The position numbers and the translations under genes were made by a program. The notes under the pieces were generated by a model that saw only the letters and a list, made by a program, of their open reading frames with translations, did not search any database and was not told the origin of the DNA. This document shows positions 6,140 through 14,679 of a stretch of 64,000 nt of DNA, one piece after another; the first letter of the stretch is position 1, and every line of letters begins with the position of its first letter. The stretch is from Bacilli bacterium (lineage in GTDB: Bacteria > Bacillota > Bacilli > RF39 > UBA660): the NCBI GenBank assembly GCA_017525855.1, contig JAFXSE010000118.1, forward strand, positions 259,235-323,234, given 5' to 3'.

Positions 6140-7336
6140 TTACTTCCTTTCTAAAACTGCGATGGATTCGCAATGATAAGTTCTAGGGAACATGTTAAAA
6201 AGTTCTATTTCTTTTAATTCGTAGTTATCAAGATTTTTAATATCCCTCGCAAGTGTTACAGGATCACATGACACATAAATAATATTTTGAGCCTTACTAT
6301 TATTCAACACTTCAATTGCACTTTTTTCTATCCCAGCTCTTGGAGGATCAACAATAATAGTATCAAAATTCATTAATTTAGCATCAATTATATCTTCAAC
6401 CTTACCACATTTAAAACTTATATTATTAACATTATTTAACTCTTTATTTTTAAATGCACTATCAACAGATTCTCTAACCACTTCAATTCCTAAAACTTGA
6501 TCAACATAATTTGAAACACATATTCCTATTGTACCAACGCCACAATATAAATCCAATACTTTGTAACTACTTTTTTTCTTAATAATCTCAATTATTCTTT
6601 TATACATAGCTTCTACTATATCTTTATTAATCTGAAAAAAAGAATTACTTGATACATAGAACCTTTTATCAAGAATAGCTGACTCTATAAATTCATTTTT
6701 AATCACTTTATCATTTACTATTAAGCTATCACAAATACTTTTAAAATTAGAAAGATTTCTTACTTTTCCCTCAATCTTAATCATTACAATATGATTATCA
6801 TTTGATGTTCTAATCATTATTTTAGAAATACCATCTTCTTCTTTTACAATATCTTTTAATTTGAAAATAACTTCATTTATTTTAGGAACAACTAAATAAC
6901 ACTTATCAATTTCTATAAAACTATGACTGTTTTCTTCCAATAAACCAATTTTTCCGTTTTTTACTCTTAAAGTAACTTTGTTACGATAATTATATTCGTT
7001 TAAACTAGTAATTTTTTCTATACTAGTATTAATACCCGCAAACTTTTTTAAAATACTTTCTATCTTTTTAATTTTATATTTTTCTTCATCTTTTAAAGAA
7101 ATATGCTCTAAATTACATCCACCACAAATATTATAATATTTACATTTTGGTTTAATTCTTTTGTCACTTTTTTCTATGTATTCTTTTACTCTTGCAACTA
7201 AATAATTCTTTTTTTCATTAACAATTTCTAAATCTATAACTTCACCATCAATAGCATCTTTTACAAAACATATTTTATTATTAATTCTTGTTATTCCTCT
7301 TCCAAAATCATCTAAACTATCTATTCTACATTTCAT
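6140..7336 (-). CDS. rlmD: 23S rRNA (uracil-C5)-methyltransferase, RlmD/RumA family
   Basis: This 398-residue enzyme transfers a methyl group from S-adenosylmethionine to C5 of a uridine in 23S rRNA. It has an N-terminal TRAM-like segment (residues 1-55) and the four iron-sulfur cysteines C65, C71, C74 and C146 (CKYYNICGGC...DKC). The SAM loop LDLYCGVGTIG is at 261-271, DPPRAG at 330-335, the catalytic nucleophile C357 is in YVSCDPVTLARD, and the general base E390 is in P-R-T-Y-H-C-E-S near the C-terminus. The protein appears intact and functional. Its last 16 codons are copied in degenerate form upstream of at least four downstream genes, which marks its 3' end as the anchor of the accessory array. 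It is divergent from the germination genes. Confidence 0.92.
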   Translation of the reverse strand: MKCRIDSLDDFGRGITRINNKICFVKDAIDGEVIDLEIVNEKKNYLVARVKEYIEKSDKRIKPKCKYYNICGGCNLEHISLKDEEKYKIKKIESILKKFAGINTSIEKITSLNEYNYRNKVTLRVKNGKIGLLEENSHSFIEIDKCYLVVPKINEVIFKLKDIVKEEDGISKIMIRTSNDNHIVMIKIEGKVRNLSNFKSICDSLIVNDKVIKNEFIESAILDKRFYVSSNSFFQINKDIVEAMYKRIIEIIKKKSSYKVLDLYCGVGTIGICVSNYVDQVLGIEVVRESVDSAFKNKELNNVNNISFKCGKVEDIIDAKLMNFDTIIVDPPRAGIEKSAIEVLNNSKAQNIIYVSCDPVTLARDIKNLDNYELKEIELFNMFPRTYHCESIAVLERK

Positions 7337-7401
7337 TTACTTCACCAATTAAATTATACATAAAAATATAGTATTTGACCATACTAAATATGGTGAATAA
7401 C

Positions 7402-8811
7402 ATGTATGAAATCTTAAACAAATTAAAAGAAAAAACAGGTCTTAGCAAAGATTATATTTATAAAGAATTTAATATTAATAATATAAAAGTAAATATAGTA
7501 TTTAATGAAGTATTAACATCTTCTAATATGATTAATGAATTTATATTAAAAAGACTAACTGTTTTGGAAGATAAAGATTTAACTTCCTTAGAAAATACTA
7601 TACCAGATAGAAATATTTTAATAATAGAAGAAAAAGATATTTTAAATTATATACATAATGGTTATATAATAATCCTTACTGAAAAAAAAATCTATGCTTT
7701 TGAAGAAAGAGCAAACCTAGATAGAGGGATACAAACAATTACTAGTGAATTAACTATAAAGGGTCCAAAAGATGCATTTTCAGAAAATTTTAATACCAAC
7801 TTAGGTCTTATTAGAAGAAGAATAAAAACTACAAATTTAGAGTGTTTTGATATGTCTATTGGAAGAGAAACAAAAACAAAGGTTGGAATACTTTATATGA
7901 AAAACATTACCGATAAGGACCTAATTGAAAAAGTAAAACTTAAACTTTCAACTATAGATATAGATGGTATTATTGACTCAACCTATTTAAAAGAAAACTT
8001 AGAATCAAAAAACAACAACTTTTTTCCAACTATTATGTCAACAGAAAGGCCAGATAAAGTTTCGATGTCCCTACTTGAAGGAAAAATAGCTATAATTGTT
8101 GATATGAGCCCATATGTTTTAATTATGCCTAACTACTTTATTGACTTCTTTCATACTGTTGATGATTACTATCAAAAACCCATTAATACAACTTTTATTA
8201 GATTTGTAAGACTTCTAGCCTTTTTCATTTCTATATTTGTACCAGCATTATACATAATGGTTACAACTCATAATCATGAGTTTGTAAGCCTTGATATGCT
8301 ACTTTCTTTAAAAGCACAGCGAGAAAGTGTTCCTTTCTCTGCAATAACAGAAGCACTTTTTATGATGCTTTGTTTTGAAATATTAAGAGAAAGTGATATC
8401 AGAATGTCATCTACTAGCGGTAACGCCGTATCTATTCTTGGAGGTCTAATCTTAGGAGATGCAGCTGTTAGTGCAGGAATAATTTCTCCAATCATGATCA
8501 TAGTAGTAGCAATATCAGCAATATCAGGATTAACTTTCACATCCATTGAATTAGTTAGTGCAATTAGATGGTGGAGATTAATACTTATTATTTTAGCTGC
8601 TATACTTGGTATATGGGGAATAATTATTGGTACTATCATATTAATAATAAGATTAATGACTATTAAAAATTTTGATAGAAATTATTTAACCCCACTATTT
8701 CCATTTATAAAAACAGAATATAAAGATAATATTATTAAAACAAGTAACAAAGGTGAAAAATACCGTAATCCTACACTTACTAAAAATGTGAAAAGAGGTC
8801 ATTTTAGATGA
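7402..8811 (+). CDS. Spore germination protein, GerA family
   Basis: This is a GerA/GerKA-type subunit of a nutrient germinant receptor, about 469 residues from the preferred ATG. The N-terminal soluble domain includes the family motifs YMKNITDKDLIEKVK and IIDSTYLKENLE. It is followed by the conserved block FPTIMSTERPDKVSMSLLEGKIAIIVDMSP and several membrane segments from about residue 275 (FIRFVRLLAFFISIFVPALYIMVTT, then RESVPFS, SILGGLILGDAAVSAGIISPIMIIVVAISAI). GGTGA lies five bases before the ATG at 7402; an in-frame TTG at 7375 has no such site. It overlaps the next gene by four bases (ATGA). No GerB-type permease gene is adjacent. Confidence 0.9.
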   Translation: MYEILNKLKEKTGLSKDYIYKEFNINNIKVNIVFNEVLTSSNMINEFILKRLTVLEDKDLTSLENTIPDRNILIIEEKDILNYIHNGYIIILTEKKIYAFEERANLDRGIQTITSELTIKGPKDAFSENFNTNLGLIRRRIKTTNLECFDMSIGRETKTKVGILYMKNITDKDLIEKVKLKLSTIDIDGIIDSTYLKENLESKNNNFFPTIMSTERPDKVSMSLLEGKIAIIVDMSPYVLIMPNYFIDFFHTVDDYYQKPINTTFIRFVRLLAFFISIFVPALYIMVTTHNHEFVSLDMLLSLKAQRESVPFSAITEALFMMLCFEILRESDIRMSSTSGNAVSILGGLILGDAAVSAGIISPIMIIVVAISAISGLTFTSIELVSAIRWWRLILIILAAILGIWGIIIGTIILIIRLMTIKNFDRNYLTPLFPFIKTEYKDNIIKTSNKGEKYRNPTLTKNVKRGHFR

Positions 8812-9383
8812 AAAAGAAAATCATAATAATATTATTAATTACGTTTTTTATAACATCATGTTCAAAATATGAAGAATTAAATAATCTAGCAATAATTAGT
8901 AATATTACTATCACATATAAAAATAAAAATTATATAGTAACTATGCAAGAAATTATTCCTAAAGAAAAAAACAATAAAGTAGAATATGATTATAATTATA
9001 GAACAGGAAGCTCAAAAAGATTAAAGAATGCCTTTTCAAATATAATAAATCACTCTCCTAAAAAAATTTATTTAAAAAAATTGCAAAACATCATTATAGA
9101 AAACAAGAACAAGAAAAAAACATTAACAGACTTATTAAAATATGTTAAAAAAAATAATAATATTAATAGAGATTCATCTATTGTTATTACCAAAAACAAT
9201 TTAAATAAAGTTATTAAAATAAACAAAAATTATAAATATATAGATAGTGTTTTAAAGAATAAAAAAATCTCTTTAAAAGATTTAAAAAAGCTTTACAAAA
9301 AGAAAAAGAAGATAGCACTTCCTCTTCTTAAAATCCAAGACAAAGAATTAATATTTGATAAATATATCTATTTACAAGAATAA
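8808..9383 (+). CDS. Short GerC-like germination lipoprotein
   Basis: This 191-residue lysine-rich lipoprotein begins with a signal peptide (KKKIIIILLITFF) and a lipobox ending at Cys (ITSC). The following YEELNNLAIISNITI corresponds to the E/R-I-N-x-L-A-I-V start of GerC/GerKC proteins. Translational coupling to the GerA-family gene supports the assignment. It is about half the usual GerC length and lacks a recognisable C-terminal GerC domain. Its 3' end overlaps the convergent gene by 16 bases. Confidence 0.7.
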   Translation: MKKKIIIILLITFFITSCSKYEELNNLAIISNITITYKNKNYIVTMQEIIPKEKNNKVEYDYNYRTGSSKRLKNAFSNIINHSPKKIYLKKLQNIIIENKNKKKTLTDLLKYVKKNNNINRDSSIVITKNNLNKVIKINKNYKYIDSVLKNKKISLKDLKKLYKKKKKIALPLLKIQDKELIFDKYIYLQE

Positions 9384-9832
9384 CCAATACTTTCGTAATA
9401 TTTTCTAACAGTATTATAATTAGAAAATATTTTTTTAATTTGCTTATTATTGTGATAATATTTATAAGTTTCATTAGTCAATTTTACTTCACTAACATTA
9501 TTATTAACAACATATACTGTCCCAACAAGAGATGCATAATAATTTAATAAGACTACTGATTTAGTAGGACTATTTACATATTGTTCGCTACCATTATGAA
9601 TTTTAGAATTATTAACAAATATAAAATCTATAGTATCAACTTCATTATTTTTATATTTAGTAGTAACTGTTATTTTATGTTTATCACTTGCATTAATTGA
9701 ACATACTAACTTATCTTTGTTAGCTACTACCTTTCTATTCTTATAAATATTCCTAAACAAAGGGGGCAAAATTATAAAAAGTAAAGCAACTACAATAACT
9801 ATAATTACGAATATAATTTTCTTATTTTTCAT
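9368..9832 (-). CDS. Membrane-anchored hypothetical protein
   Basis: I do not recognise a family. The product (about 154 residues from the preferred ATG) has one N-terminal membrane helix (KIIFVIIVIVVALLFIILPPLF) and an extracellular part with two cysteines near its ends (LVCSINAS and the terminal GYSCK) that could form a disulphide. AGGAG lies seven bases before the ATG at 9832; an upstream in-frame start would overlap the preceding gene. It is probably co-transcribed with the gene at 9843. Confidence 0.55.
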   Translation of the reverse strand: MKNKKIIFVIIVIVVALLFIILPPLFRNIYKNRKVVANKDKLVCSINASDKHKITVTTKYKNNEVDTIDFIFVNNSKIHNGSEQYVNSPTKSVVLLNYYASLVGTVYVVNNNVSEVKLTNETYKYYHNNKQIKKIFSNYNTVRKYYESIGYSCK

Positions 9833-9842
9833 ATAATTCTCC

Positions 9843-10256
9843 TCACAAAATCTCAATTATTTCTTCTTTTTGTTTATTATTCATATATTCACTATTTTCC
9901 AAATCATTAATCATAATACTTATTTGTTTTTGTTGTTCAACTTTATTTATACCAAAATTTTCTTTCCTAATAAACTTAATAAAATTATACAAAAGAAGTA
10001 AATTAATAGATATCATTATTGCAAAAATGACAAAAGCAGGTATAGCAGTAAAATATAAATAATCCACTTTTAAAATAACGTTTTTAAAATAAATCATTAA
10101 GAAAAAGGTTGTTATTAAAATACTAATTACATATATATTAAAATGAATAGTATATAAATTCTTTTTTGTTTTACTTGCCTTTAATGAAAAAACAATTAAA
10201 AAAATGAAATATAAAGAGATAAATATACTACTAAAAGCAAAGATTATTTTATACAT
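9843..10256 (-). CDS. Small integral membrane protein of unknown function
   Basis: This 137-residue protein has three predicted membrane helices (residues ~2-25, 38-60 and 70-95) followed by a charged tail (KENFGINKVEQQKQISIMINDLENSEYMNNKQKEEIIEIL). The family was not recognised. A GGAGG site precedes the ATG. Its stop codon is 10 bases upstream of the next gene's start, so the two small membrane proteins likely form an operon. Confidence 0.6.
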   Translation of the reverse strand: MYKIIFAFSSIFISLYFIFLIVFSLKASKTKKNLYTIHFNIYVISILITTFFLMIYFKNVILKVDYLYFTAIPAFVIFAIMISINLLLLYNFIKFIRKENFGINKVEQQKQISIMINDLENSEYMNNKQKEEIIEIL

Positions 10257-10311
10257 AATAACTACCTCCTATATTAATATATTATCATAACAAAATCATT
10301 TTGTTAACAGT

Positions 10312-11094
10312 TTATTCATGTTTCAAACCACAATGAGGACAATATGGCGTCTCTACTAAAACACCACACCTTGGACAATATTTATTTTTATAAAAAATCT
10401 TTCTATTAACACTAGCTACCTGTTTTAGTTTACTATGACTGTAAACAAAGAAAAGAATTATTAAAACCAATAATACAAAAAGAAAGAATATATTACCTAA
10501 AAACAAAAAGTAATCATAGATTCCATGAGCAAGAATTGGAATAACTAAACTTAAAGCTATATTTTTCTTATATAATTTTTTATTATTATTCTTTTTAGAT
10601 AATTTAGCTAATAAAAGATAATATCCCATTATAATACCAAAACACATATGACCAGGGACTGATGTAATAGCTCTCAATAATGCAGATAAAAAGCCACCTT
10701 GAACAACATATAATACATTTTCAATACAAGCAAATCCTAAAGAAACAAAAGTTGAATAAACTATAATATCAAAAGTTTCATCAAAATTTTTACTTCTAAA
10801 TCCAATTAACATTGTAAACAACCATTTACATAATTCCTCTACTAAAGCAACACCAATAAAAACATATATTGCTAATTGTAAAAAGTCCAAACTTTTAACT
10901 TCTAAATCAAATATTGGAAAGATAGAACTCATAATATAACTAATCAAAACTACTAAAAAGCACGCCAAAAATCCAGAGAAAAAAAGAGCCACTAAAAGAC
11001 CTTTAGGTTCTTTTTGTTTATCCTTACTATTAATATAAAAAATAAATAAAACAACAGGTAAAACTGCTAAAATAAGTAATAATACTAGTTTCAT
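10312..11094 (-). CDS. PrsW-family intramembrane metalloprotease with C-terminal zinc ribbon
   Basis: The protein carries the PrsW/CPBP-like motifs in membrane segments: VALVEELCKW (E-E-x-x-K), FVSLGFACIENVLY (F-x-x-x-E-N), a His in VPGHMCFG, and AHGIYDYF (H-x-x-x-D). In Bacillus PrsW cleaves the anti-sigma factor RsiW. The last 25 residues form a zinc ribbon (CPRCG...CPHCG), a useful local marker not typical of PrsW itself. The start at 11094 is preferred because AGAGGG lies just upstream; a start 13 codons earlier has no such site. Substrate unknown. Confidence 0.8.
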   Translation of the reverse strand: MKLVLLLILAVLPVVLFIFYINSKDKQKEPKGLLVALFFSGFLACFLVVLISYIMSSIFPIFDLEVKSLDFLQLAIYVFIGVALVEELCKWLFTMLIGFRSKNFDETFDIIVYSTFVSLGFACIENVLYVVQGGFLSALLRAITSVPGHMCFGIIMGYYLLLAKLSKKNNNKKLYKKNIALSLVIPILAHGIYDYFLFLGNIFFLFVLLVLIILFFVYSHSKLKQVASVNRKIFYKNKYCPRCGVLVETPYCPHCGLKHE

Positions 11095-11219
11095 AAAAAT
11101 ACCCTCTACTATAATATATATTTTAACAAACATTACTTACTTAAACAATATGATTGTATCATTATTGACAGTTTTATTGCCAAAAAAAAGGACTCCAATT
11201 AAGTCCTATAAATTCAATA

Positions 11220-11295
11220 TGGTGGAGCATAGCGGGATCGAACCGCTGACCTCCACGGTGCAAACGTGGCGCTCTCCCAGCTGAGCTAATGCCCC
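11220..11295 (-). tRNA. tRNA-Ala (anticodon TGC)
   Basis: The minus strand folds as a complete tRNA beginning GGGGCATTAGCTCAGCTGGG, with anticodon loop TTTGCAC (anticodon TGC), T-arm GGTTCGATCC and an encoded CCA end at 11220-11222. The acceptor stem is GGGGCAT/ATGCTCC. Confidence 0.95.
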
Positions 11296-11375
11296 ATACT
11301 AATACCAGTTCTTCAAACCAGTAATTAGATTATAACAAACCAATATATAAAAGTCAATAAATAATATTGCATTTT

Positions 11376-12137
11376 TTATTTTTTTTGAAGCATAAAGACT
11401 TTATTTAATTTATCTTTTTCAAAAAAAACACCATCTTTATCATTAATTATATGCATACATCCCCTTTTAAAATCTTTTATTGACTTAACAATACATATTT
11501 TATTAAAAGAATATGAATATAAATATCTTTCTAATAAAAATTTATCAAAATAGTATTTTTTTTCCTTATTAGCCTCATGAACCTTATATAGTAAAAAAAG
11601 AATCATAAATATATAATTTATTTTAAAATAAAATGGTAAAAATAAAGCTAAAACAATAATAATGATATAAGAAATAATAATAGTTATATTAAAACTACTT
11701 CTATAAGAAAAAAATAAACTTAATATTAAGTTGATTATTTTCCCGCCATCAAGTGGATATATAGGAAGTAAATTAAATAATAAAATGGAATAATGAATAT
11801 ATTTTAAAAAATCTAAAGACCTATCATATGGATAATAGTTAAATAATAAAAGATAAGTAATACATTGCATTAATGGTCCATTTATTAAAACCAACAATTC
11901 CTTAAGCCAAGAAACATTAATTTGGCTAGTAAATTTAGATATTCCACCAGTAGGATATAAATATATTTTATCAACTTCAAACTTTAATAATCTTGCCGTC
12001 TCAAAATGACCTAATTCATGGATAAAGATTAAAGAAAACACAAAGATAAATTGCTCAAAATAACCTATAAGAATAGACAAAAAAGCAAAAACGTATAAGC
12101 TAGGATGAACATAGATATTAAATATATTTTTTATAAT
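11376..12137 (-). CDS. spoIVFB: SpoIVFB-like site-2 protease (M50), probable non-canonical start
   Basis: A polytopic membrane zinc protease with LIFIHELGHFETA (HExxH) and NLLPIYPLDGGKI (the third-ligand NPDG-like motif), plus the C-terminal FKRGCMH segment shared with Bacillus SpoIVFB, which cleaves pro-sigma-K. The first standard start codon is a TTG at 12080 with no ribosome binding site. In-frame codons upstream encode IFNIYVHPSLYVFAF, matching the conserved V-H-P start of SpoIVFB (IHVHPFLW in B. subtilis). This frame is open only back to 12137, where ATT or ATA are the available initiators, seven bases after AAGGGAAG. The start probably overlaps the end of the spoIVFA-like gene. Start uncertain, identity good. 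Confidence 0.8.
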   Translation of the reverse strand: MIKNIFNIYVHPSLYVFAFLSILIGYFEQFIFVFSLIFIHELGHFETARLLKFEVDKIYLYPTGGISKFTSQINVSWLKELLVLINGPLMQCITYLLLFNYYPYDRSLDFLKYIHYSILLFNLLPIYPLDGGKIINLILSLFFSYRSSFNITIIISYIIIIVLALFLPFYFKINYIFMILFLLYKVHEANKEKKYYFDKFLLERYLYSYSFNKICIVKSIKDFKRGCMHIINDKDGVFFEKDKLNKVFMLQKK

Positions 12138-12708
12138 CTAAAAACTTCCCTTTTTCCTCAAATAGTAAATAAATATTTTTATCTTTTGCCTCACCTATTA
12201 GATCACCTTTTTTTACATAATCATACATTTTAATATTTTTAGGATTTATATTACTATACCAAGTATCAATACCATTAATCTGCTCAACTATAACAGTATA
12301 CCCATATTCTTCTTTTTCTCCCATAAAAATAATAATTCCACTTTCTAAAGCAGGAATCAAATATCCTGTATTTACCTCCAATTTAACACCATCTTTGTAA
12401 ACACTCTCACTATTATATGAAATTTTTTCTGAAAAAACTTCCTTTGTCTCTTCTACCTCACCAATATATTTTCCAAAATACTTATTATATATTTTTTTTA
12501 ATTTAGTAAAATGAATACTTTCTTGATATAAATAATTAGATATTTTTTTTGCATAACTTGGATTACTCTTTATAAGAATTAAACCACATAAAAGAATTAT
12601 CATTGAAATTAAAAACTTATTTATAAATGATCTAATACCATTTTTTAATTTGATACTTTTATTACTATAACTACTATTTCTACTTTTTCTATAATCATCT
12701 ATATTCAT
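12118..12708 (-). CDS. spoIVFA: SpoIVFA-like membrane protein with M23-type domain
   Basis: This 196-residue protein has one membrane helix (FLISMIILLCGLILI, residues ~32-46), then a stalk and a C-terminal lysostaphin/M23-like fold (GYLIPALESGIIIFMGEKEEYGYTVIVEQINGIDTWYSNINP...KKGDLIGEA). The zinc-binding histidines of active M23 peptidases are absent, as in SpoIVFA, which anchors and inhibits SpoIVFB. The position directly before, and overlapping, the SpoIVFB-like gene is the strongest evidence. Confidence 0.75.
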   Translation of the reverse strand: MNIDDYRKSRNSSYSNKSIKLKNGIRSFINKFLISMIILLCGLILIKSNPSYAKKISNYLYQESIHFTKLKKIYNKYFGKYIGEVEETKEVFSEKISYNSESVYKDGVKLEVNTGYLIPALESGIIIFMGEKEEYGYTVIVEQINGIDTWYSNINPKNIKMYDYVKKGDLIGEAKDKNIYLLFEEKGKFLDYKKYI

Positions 12709-12741
12709 ATTATTATCTCCTCAAATAATTATATGTAAAAA

Positions 12742-12772
12742 GAAAAAAAAAAGAACTCCATAAAGGAGTTCA
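12742..12772 (-). terminator. Terminator of the metallo-beta-lactamase-fold surface protein
   Basis: GAACTCC/GGAGTTC stem (12753-12759 with 12765-12771) followed on the minus strand by nine or more Ts. Confidence 0.85.
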
Positions 12773-12775
12773 TAA

Positions 12776-14644
12776 TTAATCATTTTGATTATTCTTAACT
12801 ATACCAATAATAGATATAATTATACCCAAAAACATTATAACTGCACCTACAGTATATTTCTGTGAATTTTTAAAAGTATCAGGAACAATTATATTTTCTT
12901 TTGAATCTGAATTTTCTTTTGAATCTGAGTTTCCTTTTGAATCAGGGTTTCCCTTTGAATTTGACTCATAATTTAGATTTACATATAACGTTGTATTATC
13001 TGCTGCTATTCCTTCTAACTGATTATAATTTGCATCTTGTTTTAATGTATATCCCTCTATTTGTTTTGGAGCTACATTTTTTAAATCAAACTTTCCTTGA
13101 TAATTATGAGTTTCATTATCATAAAAATTATCTGTTCTTGTCATTGCCTCATTCAATGAATTCTTAGTTACAATATAAGAATTTGAAGATGAAATTTTAT
13201 TATTAGTTGAAGAATCTACATAATTAACTATTATCTGTTTTACATTATTATTCTTTTGAACACATGATTCTACAGTATAATCAGTTGAAATATTAATATT
13301 ATCATTAGATATACTATATTTTACTGTTCCATTATATCCAGTTGCCAATAAATTAGTTTGCTCACTAACATAATCAACTACGTATTTTGACCACTCATCT
13401 CCTCCAAAATATGGACTATCTTGTTGGTAGAAAGCAAATTTAGGTTTATATGTTTCATAAAGTGATTTTAAAAATCCCGTTTTTTCTGCATGATGTGGTA
13501 CTTTCATAATATCAATTGGTTTGCCACTAGGATTAATTGATGTACTATTGTTAACTATCTTTTCTATCTCTTGCCATTCCATATCTCCAGTTGATAAATA
13601 TCTTGTATTACCAACTTTAACTAAAGCCACTAAAGATGTATCATTAAAATAATGACCCGAAGAAATTTCATTTACACCTGTATTTTCAACAGAAAAATCA
13701 TATCGTACTTTTCCATTTATTGTACATGTATTATTTATAGTTTTAAAATTTCTTTTTCCTGATGTTATATTACTACATTTAGGATAAGCAGAATCAAATG
13801 CACTGGCATAATTATTATTTGAAAAATCTAATGTATTAATATAATTAGGACCAACTATATTTATTTCGGCATCTCCAAATAAAATTTTATCCCCATTTTT
13901 TACTATGTTAACCTTACTTCCACTTGTACATAGATTTACTGGTTGTACTGTACATCCAGATGAGCTATTTTCAACAGTTGTCGTTGTTCCTGTACATAAT
14001 GTTTGTGTAAGATATTCATAATTATTTCTATAATACCAAATATTGTTATTACCAGCATAATATATATTACTTATTAATGCTGGATCAGTTAAATAAACTC
14101 CATTAATTTTTGATACACCAATTGTTTCTTTCAATCTTGCAATAAATTTACCACTAACATCTGTGTAAGAATTTGCCCTATTTCCAACTCCTTCTATAGT
14201 AGAGCAGCTTCCATTCTGAGAAAAACTGTTATAGATTATTCCATAATGATCTGAGTGAAAATGAGATAAATAAATATAGAAGCCCTTCAACTTATTAGTT
14301 TTTTGATAATTATCTAAAAAATTTATTACATAATCACTTACATATTCAATTTGATTAGTTCCATCTGTACCATGCCCTGTATCCATTAACATTACATAAC
14401 CATCTGATACAAGTAAGACTGCATCTCCTGATACAGAACTATTACATGGATCTGGATCTATTGCTATTATTTCTAAATCTTTACTAGAAGTATCATCACT
14501 ACTTAAACCATATGTAGCACCTGGAATAGCATAAGAATATTCAAATTCATGCACTGTCAAAAAAAGAAAAACAAAAAAGAAAAATACACATACACTACAC
14601 ATTATATACCATTTACTATTTTTACCTTTATTCACAACACTCAC
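12776..14644 (-). CDS. Secreted metallo-beta-lactamase-fold hydrolase with MucBP-like domain and C-terminal anchor
   Basis: This 622-residue exported protein begins with a signal/anchor helix (residues ~12-35). Residues ~55-460 are a ComEC-type metallo-beta-lactamase fold: VMLMDTGHG, then YLSHFHSDHYG (H-x-H-x-D-H), LSTGDMEW and MKVPHHAEKTG, so the metal ligands appear complete. A MucBP-like domain follows (VKQIIVNYVDSST ... GKFDLKNVAPKQIEGYTL), then a hydrophilic linker of four tandem 6-residue units (S-K-G/E-N-x-D), and IVPDTFKNSQ plus a membrane helix and a short charged tail. The tail resembles a sortase signal with P-D-T-F in place of LPXTG. The role is unknown; extracellular nuclease or phosphoesterase activity is possible. 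Confidence 0.75.
   Translation of the reverse strand: MSVVNKGKNSKWYIMCSVCVFFFFVFLFLTVHEFEYSYAIPGATYGLSSDDTSSKDLEIIAIDPDPCNSSVSGDAVLLVSDGYVMLMDTGHGTDGTNQIEYVSDYVINFLDNYQKTNKLKGFYIYLSHFHSDHYGIIYNSFSQNGSCSTIEGVGNRANSYTDVSGKFIARLKETIGVSKINGVYLTDPALISNIYYAGNNNIWYYRNNYEYLTQTLCTGTTTTVENSSSGCTVQPVNLCTSGSKVNIVKNGDKILFGDAEINIVGPNYINTLDFSNNNYASAFDSAYPKCSNITSGKRNFKTINNTCTINGKVRYDFSVENTGVNEISSGHYFNDTSLVALVKVGNTRYLSTGDMEWQEIEKIVNNSTSINPSGKPIDIMKVPHHAEKTGFLKSLYETYKPKFAFYQQDSPYFGGDEWSKYVVDYVSEQTNLLATGYNGTVKYSISNDNINISTDYTVESCVQKNNNVKQIIVNYVDSSTNNKISSSNSYIVTKNSLNEAMTRTDNFYDNETHNYQGKFDLKNVAPKQIEGYTLKQDANYNQLEGIAADNTTLYVNLNYESNSKGNPDSKGNSDSKENSDSKENIIVPDTFKNSQKYTVGAVIMFLGIIISIIGIVKNNQND
12895..12966. repeat. 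Tandem 18-bp repeats encoding S-K-x-N-x-D units
   Basis: Four degenerate 18-bp units (core TTTTGAATCTGAATTTTC) encode the hydrophilic wall-spanning linker of the surface hydrolase. Copy number may vary by slippage. Confidence 0.75.
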
Positions 14645-14679
14645 CTACTGTCTATTATTATTAATTATATAATATCATA

